Shown piece by piece: positions 1 through 7,394 of a stretch of 19,891 nt of DNA (positions are counted from its first letter, which is position 1; each line of letters opens with the position of its first letter). The stretch covers positions 1 to 19,891 of the forward strand of contig SCUH01000036.1 of NCBI GenBank assembly GCA_004298295.1. Direction: 5' to 3'. Source of the DNA: Betaproteobacteria bacterium. Lineage in GTDB: Bacteria > Pseudomonadota > Gammaproteobacteria > Burkholderiales > SG8-39. The notes beneath the pieces are model-generated. The model was not told the DNA's origin. It did no database searches and saw nothing but the letters and a program-made list of their open reading frames with translations. The translations under genes and the position numbers were made by a program.

Positions 1-298
1 GCGCGCCGAAGCGGAAGGGTTTTATGCGGTGCACCGCGAGCGCCCGTTCTTCAAGGACCTGGTCGAATTCATGACTTCGGGTCCGGTGCTGGTGCAGGTG
101 CTGGAAGGCGACAACGCCATTGCGAAGAACCGCGACCTGATGGGCGCCACCGACCCGAAGCAGGCGGCCCCGGGCACGATTCGCGCCGAGTTCGCGACTT
201 CGATCGATGCCAACGCGGTGCACGGCTCCGATGCGCCCGAAACGGCGCGCACCGAAATCGCCTATTTCTTTCCCGCCTGCGAAGTCTTTTCGCGCTGA
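1..298 (+). CDS. ndk: nucleoside diphosphate kinase, 3' part
   Basis: This is the C-terminal ~98 residues of nucleoside diphosphate kinase; the start lies upstream of the window. The enzyme moves the gamma phosphate from ATP to other (d)NDPs through a phospho-histidine. The reading frame starts at base 2 and ends with TGA at 296-298. Visible family features are the stretch RPFFKDLVEFMTSGPV, the segment NRDLMGATDP, and the active-site motif NAVHGSD, whose His carries the phosphate. The end, EIAYFFPACEVFSR, is typical of bacterial Ndk. A full-length protein is about 141 residues, so roughly 43 are missing. It is the first visible gene of the housekeeping operon; rlmN starts 10 bases later. The identification is secure. 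Confidence 0.97.
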   Translation, partial: RAEAEGFYAVHRERPFFKDLVEFMTSGPVLVQVLEGDNAIAKNRDLMGATDPKQAAPGTIRAEFATSIDANAVHGSDAPETARTEIAYFFPACEVFSR

Positions 299-308
299 GC
301 CCGCGCCG

Positions 309-1415
309 ATGAAGGTCAACCTGCTCGATTTCGACCGCGCCGGACTGGAGCGGCTGTTCGCCTCGATCGGCGAGAAGCCGTTTCGGTCGCGCCAGGTGCT
401 GCACTGGATCCACCAGCGCGGCGCGGCCGACTTCGACGCCATGACCGACATCGCGAAGAGCCTGCGCGCGCGACTGGCGGCAACGGCCGAGCTCCGCGTG
501 CCGCCGGTGCTCGGCGACAGCACCGCGGCCGACGCTACGCGCAAGTGGCTTATCCAGGTCGACGGCGCCAATGCGGTCGAGGCGGTCTTCATCCCGGAGG
601 CGGGGCGCGGCACGCTATGCGTGTCGAGCCAGGCCGGCTGCGTGCTGGATTGCGCCTTCTGCTCCACGGGCAAGCAGGGCTTCAATCGCAACCTGTCCAC
701 TGCCGAGATCATCGGCCAGCTCTGGATGGCGAACCGCGCGCTCGGCCGCCGGCAGGGCGCCGAGCGGCCGATCACCAACGTCGTCCTGATGGGCATGGGC
801 GAACCGCTGCTCAATCTCGATGCGGTGCTGCCCGCGCTGCGCCTGATGCTCGACGACGACGCCTACGGCCTGTCGCGGCGGCGCGTGACGGTGTCCACTT
901 CGGGTGTCGTGCCGGAGATGGACCGGCTGGCCCGCGAATGCCCGGTCGCGCTCGCGGTGTCGCTGCACGCGGCGGACGATGCGCTGCGCGACCGTCTGGT
1001 GCCGGTCAACCGCAAGTACCCGGTGCGCGAGCTGCTCGCCGCGTGCCGGCGCTACCTGGAGCGGGCGCCGCGCGACTTCATCACCTTCGAGTACGTGATG
1101 CTCGACGGCGTGAACGATTCGCCGGCGGACGCGCGCGCGCTGCTGAAAGTCGCTGCGCAGGTGCGCTGCAAGTTCAACCTGATTCCGTTCAACCCGTTTC
1201 CCGGTTCCGGCTTTCAGCGCTCGGGCGCCGAACGCATCCGCAGTTTTGCCGAGGTGCTGCAGCGCGCCGGCCTGACGGTGACTACGCGCAAGACGCGGGG
1301 CGAAGCGATCGACGCTGCCTGCGGCCAGCTGGCGGGCGAGGTCGCCGACCGCACGCGGCGCACGGCGGGGCGGCAGCGGCGCGCGGCGATTCCGATCGTG
1401 GAGGTGAACGCATGA
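309..1415 (+). CDS. rlmN: 23S rRNA (adenine-2503-C2) / tRNA A37 methyltransferase RlmN
   Basis: Radical-SAM enzyme of 368 residues that adds a methyl group to C2 of adenine 2503 in 23S rRNA and, in the characterised homologues, A37 of some tRNAs. The radical-SAM cluster motif CxxxCxxC is visible as C111-C115-C118. The two cysteines of the ping-pong mechanism also match: C104, seven residues before the cluster, and C338 in the segment IDAACGQLAG. The segment NLIPFNPFPGSGF is also typical of the family. I chose ATG 309 because the frame can be opened further upstream only by running into ndk with non-conserved sequence, while MKVNLLDFDRAGL matches usual N-termini. Its last four bases overlap the pilW start (ATGA). 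Confidence 0.97.
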   Translation: MKVNLLDFDRAGLERLFASIGEKPFRSRQVLHWIHQRGAADFDAMTDIAKSLRARLAATAELRVPPVLGDSTAADATRKWLIQVDGANAVEAVFIPEAGRGTLCVSSQAGCVLDCAFCSTGKQGFNRNLSTAEIIGQLWMANRALGRRQGAERPITNVVLMGMGEPLLNLDAVLPALRLMLDDDAYGLSRRRVTVSTSGVVPEMDRLARECPVALAVSLHAADDALRDRLVPVNRKYPVRELLAACRRYLERAPRDFITFEYVMLDGVNDSPADARALLKVAAQVRCKFNLIPFNPFPGSGFQRSGAERIRSFAEVLQRAGLTVTTRKTRGEAIDAACGQLAGEVADRTRRTAGRQRRAAIPIVEVNA

Positions 1416-2188
1416 AACCCCTGTTGTGCCTCGCCCTCGCAGTGATCCTCGCGGGCTGCGCCGCGCCGCTGCCCGAGCTGCAGGTCGATACCGGCACCAA
1501 CATGGGCGAAACGGGCGATCCGCGCAACCGCGCCAGGCTTCACACCGAGCTCGGCGCGCTTTATTTCAGCCGTCGCAACATGGCGGTGGCGCTGGAGGAA
1601 TTGCGCATCGCGCTCGCATCCGATCCGACCTATGCGCCGACGCACGGCATGTTCGGGCTGGTTTACATGGAATTGCGCGAGAACGCGCTGGCCGAGCAGA
1701 GCTTCCAGAACGGCCTGCGGCTTTCGCCGCAGGATCCCGACCTGAATCACAATTACGCCTGGTTCCTGTGCCAGACCGGGCGGGAAGCCGACTCGATCAA
1801 GTATTTCCTGGCTGCGCTGCGCAATCCGCTCTATACGACGCCCTGGCGCACGCATTCCGCGGCCGGCACCTGCTCGATGCGCCAGGGGCAGGTCAAGGAC
1901 GCGGAGGGATTCTTCGAGCGCGCGCTGAAGGAGGAGCCGGACGAACTGGCATCGCTGCTGCAGCTCGGCGAGATCCGCTTCCGGCAGTCGCGCTTCGAGG
2001 ACGCGCGCAAACTGGTCGCGCGCTTCAACAAGCTGGTGGAGCCGACGCCCGAGTCGCTCTGGCTGGCGCTGCGCGTCGAACGCAAGCTCGGCCAGCGCGT
2101 CGGCGAAGCGAGCCTGGCCAACCAGCTGCGCCGCCGCCATCCGGGGTCGCGCGAATACCAGCTGCTGCAGCGCGGAGAGTATGACTGA
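1412..2188 (+). CDS. pilW: type IV pilus biogenesis/stability lipoprotein PilW (PilF)
   Basis: 258-residue TPR lipoprotein. In type IV pilus systems PilF/PilW is the outer-membrane pilotin that assists assembly and stability of the PilQ secretin. A short hydrophobic signal ends in the lipobox LAGC, with C16 as the lipidated residue. The mature part contains helical TPR-like repeats, roughly residues 40-180: LHTELGALYFSRRN, then ALASDPTYAPTHGMFGLVY, then GLRLSPQDPDLNHNYAWFL with the NYA(W)FLC segment usual in PilF. A GGAGGTG ribosome-binding site lies just before the start inside rlmN, supporting ATG 1412. The gene overlaps rlmN by 4 bases and rodZ by 8. Position between rlmN and rodZ is the standard location. 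No other pilus gene is visible here. Confidence 0.93.
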   Translation: MKPLLCLALAVILAGCAAPLPELQVDTGTNMGETGDPRNRARLHTELGALYFSRRNMAVALEELRIALASDPTYAPTHGMFGLVYMELRENALAEQSFQNGLRLSPQDPDLNHNYAWFLCQTGREADSIKYFLAALRNPLYTTPWRTHSAAGTCSMRQGQVKDAEGFFERALKEEPDELASLLQLGEIRFRQSRFEDARKLVARFNKLVEPTPESLWLALRVERKLGQRVGEASLANQLRRRHPGSREYQLLQRGEYD

Positions 2189-3029
2189 CACGCGGGACGA
2201 CAACTGCGCCGCGGCTCCGGGCCCCGGCGAGGCCGTCGGCGCGGGCGAGCGGCTGTCGCGCGCGCGCTGCGCGGTCGGCCTGTCGGTGGACGACGTCGCG
2301 CGGCACCTCAAGTACAGCGCGCGCCAGATCGAAGCGCTGGAGCAGGGTCGTTACGCGCAATTGCCCGGAACCGCGATACTGCGCGGCATGGTGCGCAGCT
2401 ATGCGCGCCTGCTGAAACTCGATGCGGAGCCGCTGCTGCTGCAGCTGGCCGGAGCCGCTCCGGCGACGCCCGACATCGAGGCGTCCGTGCCGTTTCGCAA
2501 ACCGATCCCGTTCTCCAACAGCACGCGGCACGTCAATCTGGGTTACGCCCTGCTTTCGCTTGGCGTGCTGGGTGCGGTGCTCGCCGTGGTGCTCGGCTGG
2601 CCGGGCGGCCCGTCAGGCGAGTCGAAACTGACTTTTGTGCCCGCGGGACGGGCTCCGGCCGAGGCGATGGCGCCCAGGCCTGCAGCGGTGGCAGAGCACG
2701 TACCGCTCGCGGCCGTGGGCACGCCGCAGGCAGTCGTGCCCGCCGCGCCGGCGAGCGACGCCGAATCGCCGCCGCCCGCCCCGGCCGCGAGCGCGCAGCG
2801 CATTACGCTGCGCTTCGCCAAGGCCGCGTGGGTCGAAGTGCGCGGCGGCGATGGCAGCGTCCTCACTTCGCAGCTCAACGCCGCCGGAACCTCGCGTGTG
2901 GTCGAAGGTGCGCCACCGTTCCGGCTCGTGATCGGCAATGCGCAGCACGTGCAGCTTCGCTACGGTGAGCGCTCGATCGACCTGGCGCAGCACGCCCAGC
3001 GCGACGTCGCGCGCCTGACGCTCGAATGA
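2181..3029 (+). CDS. rodZ: RodZ-like cytoskeletal membrane protein (HTH / DUF4115)
   Basis: 282-residue bitopic membrane protein. It has a cytoplasmic helix-turn-helix of the RodZ type at about residues 22-90 (GERLSRARCAVGLSVDDVA, then YSARQIEALEQGRYAQLPG). One transmembrane helix follows at about 119-140, then an Ala/Pro-rich linker to about 205 and a periplasmic DUF4115 domain with the segment AAWVEVRGGDG. RodZ links MreB filaments to the wall-synthesis machinery and helps set rod shape; here the HTH is thought to bind MreB rather than DNA. The start overlaps pilW by 8 bases with a GGAG 3 bases upstream. The stop overlaps the ispG start as ATGA. The position upstream of ispG and hisS is conserved in proteobacteria. 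Confidence 0.92.
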   Translation: MTDTRDDNCAAAPGPGEAVGAGERLSRARCAVGLSVDDVARHLKYSARQIEALEQGRYAQLPGTAILRGMVRSYARLLKLDAEPLLLQLAGAAPATPDIEASVPFRKPIPFSNSTRHVNLGYALLSLGVLGAVLAVVLGWPGGPSGESKLTFVPAGRAPAEAMAPRPAAVAEHVPLAAVGTPQAVVPAAPASDAESPPPAPAASAQRITLRFAKAAWVEVRGGDGSVLTSQLNAAGTSRVVEGAPPFRLVIGNAQHVQLRYGERSIDLAQHAQRDVARLTLE

Positions 3030-4294
3030 CGCCCGCGCAGCGCAGGGCCTCGCGGCAAGTGCGCGTCGGCGCGGTGGCGATCGGCGGCGGCGCGCCGATC
3101 GTGGTGCAGTCGATGACCAACACCGATACGGCCGATGCCGAGGGCACGGTGCGCCAGGTGATCGAGCTCGCACGCGCGGGCTCGGAACTGGTGCGCATTA
3201 CGGTGAACAGCCCGGAAGCGGCGGCGCAGGTGGCGCGCATCCGGGAGCGTCTCGACGCGCTCGGTTGCGGGGTGCCGCTGGTGGGCGATTTCCACTTCAA
3301 CGGCCACCGGCTGCTCAAGGCGTATCCGGATTGCGCGCGCGCGCTCGCCAAGTACCGCATCAACCCCGGCAACGTCGGCAAGGGCGCCAGGCGCGACGAG
3401 CAGTTCGCGGCGATGATCGAGGCCGCGCTGCGCCACGGCGCGGCGGTCCGCATCGGCGTCAACTGGGGATCGCTCGACCCCGAGCTGCTCGCGCGCAAGA
3501 TGGACGAGAACGCCCGGCGCAGTGCCCCGCTCGCGGCCGGCGCGGTGATGCGCGAGGCGCTGATTGCCTCGGCGCTCGATTCGGCGGCGCAGGCGCAGGC
3601 GCTGGGGCTCGCGGCCGAGCGCCTCGTCATCTCGTGCAAGGTGAGTGCCGTGCAGGACCTGATCGCGGTGTACCGCGAGCTCGCGCGCCGCTGCGACTAC
3701 GCGCTGCACCTGGGACTCACCGAGGCGGGCATGGGCTCGAAGGGCATCGTCGCCTCGAGCGCCGCGATGGCGGTGCTGCTGCAGGAGGGAATCGGCGACA
3801 CGATCCGCGTCTCGCTCACGCCCGAGCCGGGCGGCGAGCGCACGCGCGAGGTGGTCGTGGCGCAGGAACTGCTGCAGACCATGGGCCTGCGCTCGTTCAC
3901 GCCGCTGGTCACGGCCTGTCCGGGCTGCGGCCGCACCACCAGCACCTATTTCCAGGAACTCGCCGAGCGCATCCAGGCTTATCTGCGCGCGCAGATGCCG
4001 TACTGGCGCGAGCACTATCCGGGCGTCGAGGAGATGCGCGTCGCCGTGATGGGCTGCGTGGTCAACGGTCCGGGCGAATCCAAGCACGCCGACATCGGCA
4101 TCAGCTTGCCGGGCACGAACGAATTTCCGGTGGCACCGGTCTACGTGGACGGCGAGAAGACCGTGACGCTGAAGGGCGAGCGCATCGCCGAGTCGTTCCA
4201 GGCGCTGGTCGAAGAATACGTGCGCCGCAACTACGCGCCGGGCGCGGCGCGGCACCGGGCCGGGCGCCCCATTCCCATCAAGGCCGTGTTTTGA
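3026..4294 (+). CDS. ispG: 4-hydroxy-3-methylbut-2-en-1-yl diphosphate synthase (flavodoxin)
   Basis: 422-residue GcpE/IspG, the penultimate enzyme of the MEP isoprenoid pathway. It reductively opens methylerythritol cyclodiphosphate to HMBPP using a [4Fe-4S] cluster. Visible are the N-terminal TIM-barrel signature PIVVQSMTNTDTAD, the segment LVGDFHFNGHRLL, and RINPGNVG. The cluster cysteines are C298 and C301 in TACPGCGRTTSTYFQ and C344 in VMGCVVNGPGESKHADIG, which also carries the conserved Glu of the third cluster ligand. The length suits betaproteobacterial forms, which are longer than the E. coli enzyme. The start overlaps the rodZ stop by 4 bases and the stop overlaps the hisS TTG start. 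Confidence 0.97.
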   Translation: MTPAQRRASRQVRVGAVAIGGGAPIVVQSMTNTDTADAEGTVRQVIELARAGSELVRITVNSPEAAAQVARIRERLDALGCGVPLVGDFHFNGHRLLKAYPDCARALAKYRINPGNVGKGARRDEQFAAMIEAALRHGAAVRIGVNWGSLDPELLARKMDENARRSAPLAAGAVMREALIASALDSAAQAQALGLAAERLVISCKVSAVQDLIAVYRELARRCDYALHLGLTEAGMGSKGIVASSAAMAVLLQEGIGDTIRVSLTPEPGGERTREVVVAQELLQTMGLRSFTPLVTACPGCGRTTSTYFQELAERIQAYLRAQMPYWREHYPGVEEMRVAVMGCVVNGPGESKHADIGISLPGTNEFPVAPVYVDGEKTVTLKGERIAESFQALVEEYVRRNYAPGAARHRAGRPIPIKAVF

Positions 4295-5565
4295 GCGCGA
4301 CGCTGCAGGCGATCCGCGGCATGAACGACGTGCTGCCGGAGGAAGCGGCGCGGTGGCTCGTGTTCGAGCGCAAGGTGCAGGACCTGTTCGAGCGCTGGGG
4401 CTACCGCAACATCCGCATGCCGCTGGTCGAGCACACGGCGCTTTTCCGGCGCGCCATCGGCGAAGCCACCGACATCGTCGAGAAGGAGATGTATTCCTGG
4501 CGCGACGAGCTGAGCGGCGAGGACCTGACGCTGCGGCCGGAAGGCACGGCCTCGTGCGTGCGGGCGGCCATCGAGCACAACCTGCTCTACGACGGCCCGA
4601 AGCGGCTGTGGTACGCGGGACCGATGTACCGCCACGAGCGGCCGCAGAAGGGGCGCTACCGGCAATTTCACCAGTACGGCGCCGAAGCGCTGGGCTATCC
4701 GGGTCCCGACGTCGACGCCGAGCTGATCCTCCTGTGCGCCCGGCTCTGGCAGGAACTGGGCCTGGAAGGCATCCGGCTCGAGCTGAACACGATCGGCTCG
4801 CCGGAGGAGCGCGCGCGCTATCGCGCCGACCTGATCCGGCATCTCGAGGCGCATTACGCAGCGCTCGACGCCGATGCCAGGCGCCGCCTGCACACCAACC
4901 CCCTGCGCGTGCTCGACTCGAAGAACCCGGCGGTGCAGGCGGTGGTGGCGGGCGCGCCGGACATGATGCAGTATCTCGGCGAAGCGTCGCTCGCGCATTT
5001 CGAGGGCCTGAAGCAGCTGCTCGCCGCGGCGGGCGTCGGCTATGCCGTCAACCCGAAGCTGGTGCGCGGCCTGGACTACTACAACCTTACCGTGTTCGAG
5101 TGGATCGCCGACCGCCTCGGGGCGCAGGGCACGGTGTGCGGCGGCGGCCGCTACGACGGCCTGTTCGCGCTGATCGGAGGAAAGCCCGCACCGGCGATCG
5201 GCTTCGCGCTCGGCTGCGAGCGCCTGATCGGGCTGCTCGCGGACTCGGGCCGCGCGCCAGCGCCCCGGCCGCCCGATGCCTACGTCGTGCACCAGGGCGA
5301 TGGCACGCTCGAATCCGCCTTCGCGCTGAGTGGCGCGCTGCGCGCGGCGGGCTTCGCCGTGGTGCAGCACGCCGGCGGCGGCAGCTTCAAGTCGCAGATG
5401 AGGAAAGCCGATGCGAGCGGCGCGCGGCTGGCGCTGATCCTCGGCGAGGACGAGCTGCGCGCGGCCGCGGTCACGGTCAAGCCGCTGCGCGACGGCCGGC
5501 CGCAATGGCGCGAACCGCAGGCAACGCTGGCGCAACGTTTTCCCGAACTGATCAAGGCCCACTGA
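4291..5565 (+). CDS. hisS: histidine--tRNA ligase
   Basis: 424-residue class II histidyl-tRNA synthetase, the same length as the E. coli enzyme. Visible motifs are LRPEGT (81-86), motif 2 MYRHERPQKGRYRQFHQ (112-128), the HisA motif LVRGLDYY (257-264) with R259 as the HisRS-specific catalytic arginine, and motif 3 AIGFALGCERL (302-312). The C-terminal third is the anticodon-binding domain. The only start that keeps the conserved LQAIRGMNDVLP N-terminus is TTG 4291, whose TTGA overlaps the ispG stop; ATG 4321 would delete ten conserved residues. The rare start codon plus overlap suggests expression depends on coupling to ispG. Confidence 0.96.
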   Translation: MSATLQAIRGMNDVLPEEAARWLVFERKVQDLFERWGYRNIRMPLVEHTALFRRAIGEATDIVEKEMYSWRDELSGEDLTLRPEGTASCVRAAIEHNLLYDGPKRLWYAGPMYRHERPQKGRYRQFHQYGAEALGYPGPDVDAELILLCARLWQELGLEGIRLELNTIGSPEERARYRADLIRHLEAHYAALDADARRRLHTNPLRVLDSKNPAVQAVVAGAPDMMQYLGEASLAHFEGLKQLLAAAGVGYAVNPKLVRGLDYYNLTVFEWIADRLGAQGTVCGGGRYDGLFALIGGKPAPAIGFALGCERLIGLLADSGRAPAPRPPDAYVVHQGDGTLESAFALSGALRAAGFAVVQHAGGGSFKSQMRKADASGARLALILGEDELRAAAVTVKPLRDGRPQWREPQATLAQRFPELIKAH

Positions 5566-5567
5566 AC

Positions 5568-6209
5568 ATGGCAACGCAGAATCTCGACCTCGAAGAGCAG
5601 GAACAGCTCGCCACGCTCAGGGCGTGGTGGCACGATAACGGCAATCTGGTGCTCGGCCTGATCGCGGCCGTCGCGCTGGGCATCGCCGCCTGGCAGGGCT
5701 GGCATTGGTACCAGCGCCATCAGGCCTGGCAGGCGAGCGCCCTCTACGAAACGCTCGCCCGGGGCGCGCGCAGCGGCGACGCCAAGGCGGTGCGCGATGC
5801 CGCCGGCGCGCTCGCCGAGAATTTCCCGCGCACGCTGTATGCGTCGCTGGGCGCGCTGACCACGGCGCGCTTCCTGGCCGACGGCGGCGACGCAAAGAAC
5901 GCCAAGGCCCAGCTGCAGTGGGTGATCGAGCGCTCCGGGTCGGAGGACCTGCGCGACATCGCGCGCCTGCGGCTGGCGGCGCTGCTGCTCGACGAAAAGG
6001 CCTACGACGAGGCGCTCAAGCGGCTCGCCGAGAAGCACGCCGCCGCCTACGCCGCGCAATATGCCGCCGCGCGCGCCGAGGTGCTGCTCGCCAAGGGCGA
6101 GATCGCGCAGGCAAAGCAAGCCTACCGCGAGGCGCTCGAAAAATCCGACCCGAAGAGCGAGACGCTGCGCGCCGACGTGCAGCTGCGGCTCGACGCGCTG
6201 GGAGGCTGA
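5568..6209 (+). CDS. yfgM: YfgM-like tetratricopeptide membrane protein
   Basis: 213-residue inner-membrane protein with a short cytoplasmic N-terminus rich in acidic residues (LDLEEQEQLATLRAWW), one transmembrane helix at about residues 26-44, and a periplasmic helical TPR-like domain to the end. In E. coli YfgM is an ancillary partner of the SecYEG translocon and of the periplasmic chaperone PpiD, and affects the Rcs stress response. The assignment rests on the topology, the WW(H/K)xNG segment before the helix, length, and the standard position between hisS and bamB. The start is 2 bases after the hisS stop with a weak AAGG upstream. The end of the gene holds the GGAGG ribosome-binding site of bamB. 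Confidence 0.9.
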   Translation: MATQNLDLEEQEQLATLRAWWHDNGNLVLGLIAAVALGIAAWQGWHWYQRHQAWQASALYETLARGARSGDAKAVRDAAGALAENFPRTLYASLGALTTARFLADGGDAKNAKAQLQWVIERSGSEDLRDIARLRLAALLLDEKAYDEALKRLAEKHAAAYAAQYAAARAEVLLAKGEIAQAKQAYREALEKSDPKSETLRADVQLRLDALGG

Positions 6210-6211
6210 CC

Positions 6212-7372
6212 ATGCTGCGGCTGATCGCCGGCGCGCTCGCCGCCACGCTGCTCGCGGGATGCTCCAGCGCGCCGAGCTGGAATCCGCTCGACTGGTTCGG
6301 ATCGTCGCCCGCCGGCGCAAAGCCCGCGGCGCTGCCCGCGATCAGCGCGACGCGCAGCGTGCGCGTGCTCTGGTCAGCGAGCGTCGGCGCGGCCGACGCC
6401 TTCGTCTTCACACCGGCGTTCGCGGGCGACAGCGTCTACGCGGCGGCGCGCGACGGCAGCGTGGTGCGCATCGACGCCGCGACCGGGCAATTGCGCTGGC
6501 GCGTATCGACCGGCACGCACCTGTCGGCCGGCGCCGGCAGCGACGGCAGCGTGGTCGCGGTGGCGAGCGACGAAGGCGAAGTGATCGCGCTCGATGCGCA
6601 GACCGGCGCGGCGCGCTGGCGCACGCGCGTCTCGAGCGAGGTGCTGGCGCAGCCGGCCGTGGGCGAAGGCCTGGTGGTCGTGCGCAGCGCCGACAGCCGC
6701 CTCTTCGCCTTCGGCGCCGGCGACGGCAAACGGCGCTGGGTTTACCAGCGCGCCACGGCGCCGCTCGCGGTGCGCACGCCCGCGGGCGTCACCCTGCACG
6801 AGGGCCTTGCATTCGTCGGTTTCGCCGCCGGCCGGCTGGTGGCGCTGACGCTCGCGAGCGGCGGTTTGCGCTGGGAAGTGACGGTGGCCCTGCCCAAGGG
6901 CGCGACCGAGATCGAACGCGTCACCGACGTGGTGGGCAATCCGGCGGCGTTGCGCCGCGAAGTCTGCGTGGCGGCGTACCAGGGGCGCGTCGCCTGCTAC
7001 GAGTGGCAAAGCGGCACCCAGCAGTGGACACGCGACATCTCTACGCTCAGCGGCGTTTCGATCGACGCGCGCTTTGCGTTCGTCAGCGACGACCGCGGCG
7101 CGGTGCATGCCTTCGATCGCAGCAACGGGCGCAGCGTCTGGAAGCAGGACCGCTTGGCGCACCGCCAGCTGACGCTGCCGCTGCCCGCGGACAACGAGAT
7201 CGCGGTGGGCGACCTCGAGGGCTACGTGCACTTCCTCGCGCGCGACACGGGCGCGTTCGTGGCACGCGTCGCGACCGACGGCAGCCCGGTGCGGGCGGCG
7301 CCGCTTGCGATTCCGGGCGGCCTGCTGGTGCAGACCCGCAACGGCGGCTTGTTCGCCATCAGCCTGAAGTGA
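6212..7372 (+). CDS. bamB: outer membrane protein assembly factor BamB
   Basis: 386-residue outer-membrane lipoprotein of the BAM complex, which assists BamA in folding beta-barrel proteins. The signal peptide ends in the lipobox LAGC with C17 as lipidated residue. The mature protein is an eight-bladed propeller of PQQ-like repeats; typical blade segments are seen, such as VVRIDAATGQLRWRV, VIALDAQTGAARWRT and LFAFGAGDGKRRWVY, each closing on the conserved Gly-x-x-x-Trp pattern. GGAGG lies 6 bases before ATG 6212. The gene starts 2 bases after yfgM and der follows after 22 bases. The yfgM-bamB-der order is conserved in proteobacteria. Confidence 0.95.
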   Translation: MLRLIAGALAATLLAGCSSAPSWNPLDWFGSSPAGAKPAALPAISATRSVRVLWSASVGAADAFVFTPAFAGDSVYAAARDGSVVRIDAATGQLRWRVSTGTHLSAGAGSDGSVVAVASDEGEVIALDAQTGAARWRTRVSSEVLAQPAVGEGLVVVRSADSRLFAFGAGDGKRRWVYQRATAPLAVRTPAGVTLHEGLAFVGFAAGRLVALTLASGGLRWEVTVALPKGATEIERVTDVVGNPAALRREVCVAAYQGRVACYEWQSGTQQWTRDISTLSGVSIDARFAFVSDDRGAVHAFDRSNGRSVWKQDRLAHRQLTLPLPADNEIAVGDLEGYVHFLARDTGAFVARVATDGSPVRAAPLAIPGGLLVQTRNGGLFAISLK

Positions 7373-7394
7373 ATTCTCGCCCGCGGCGCTGCAG

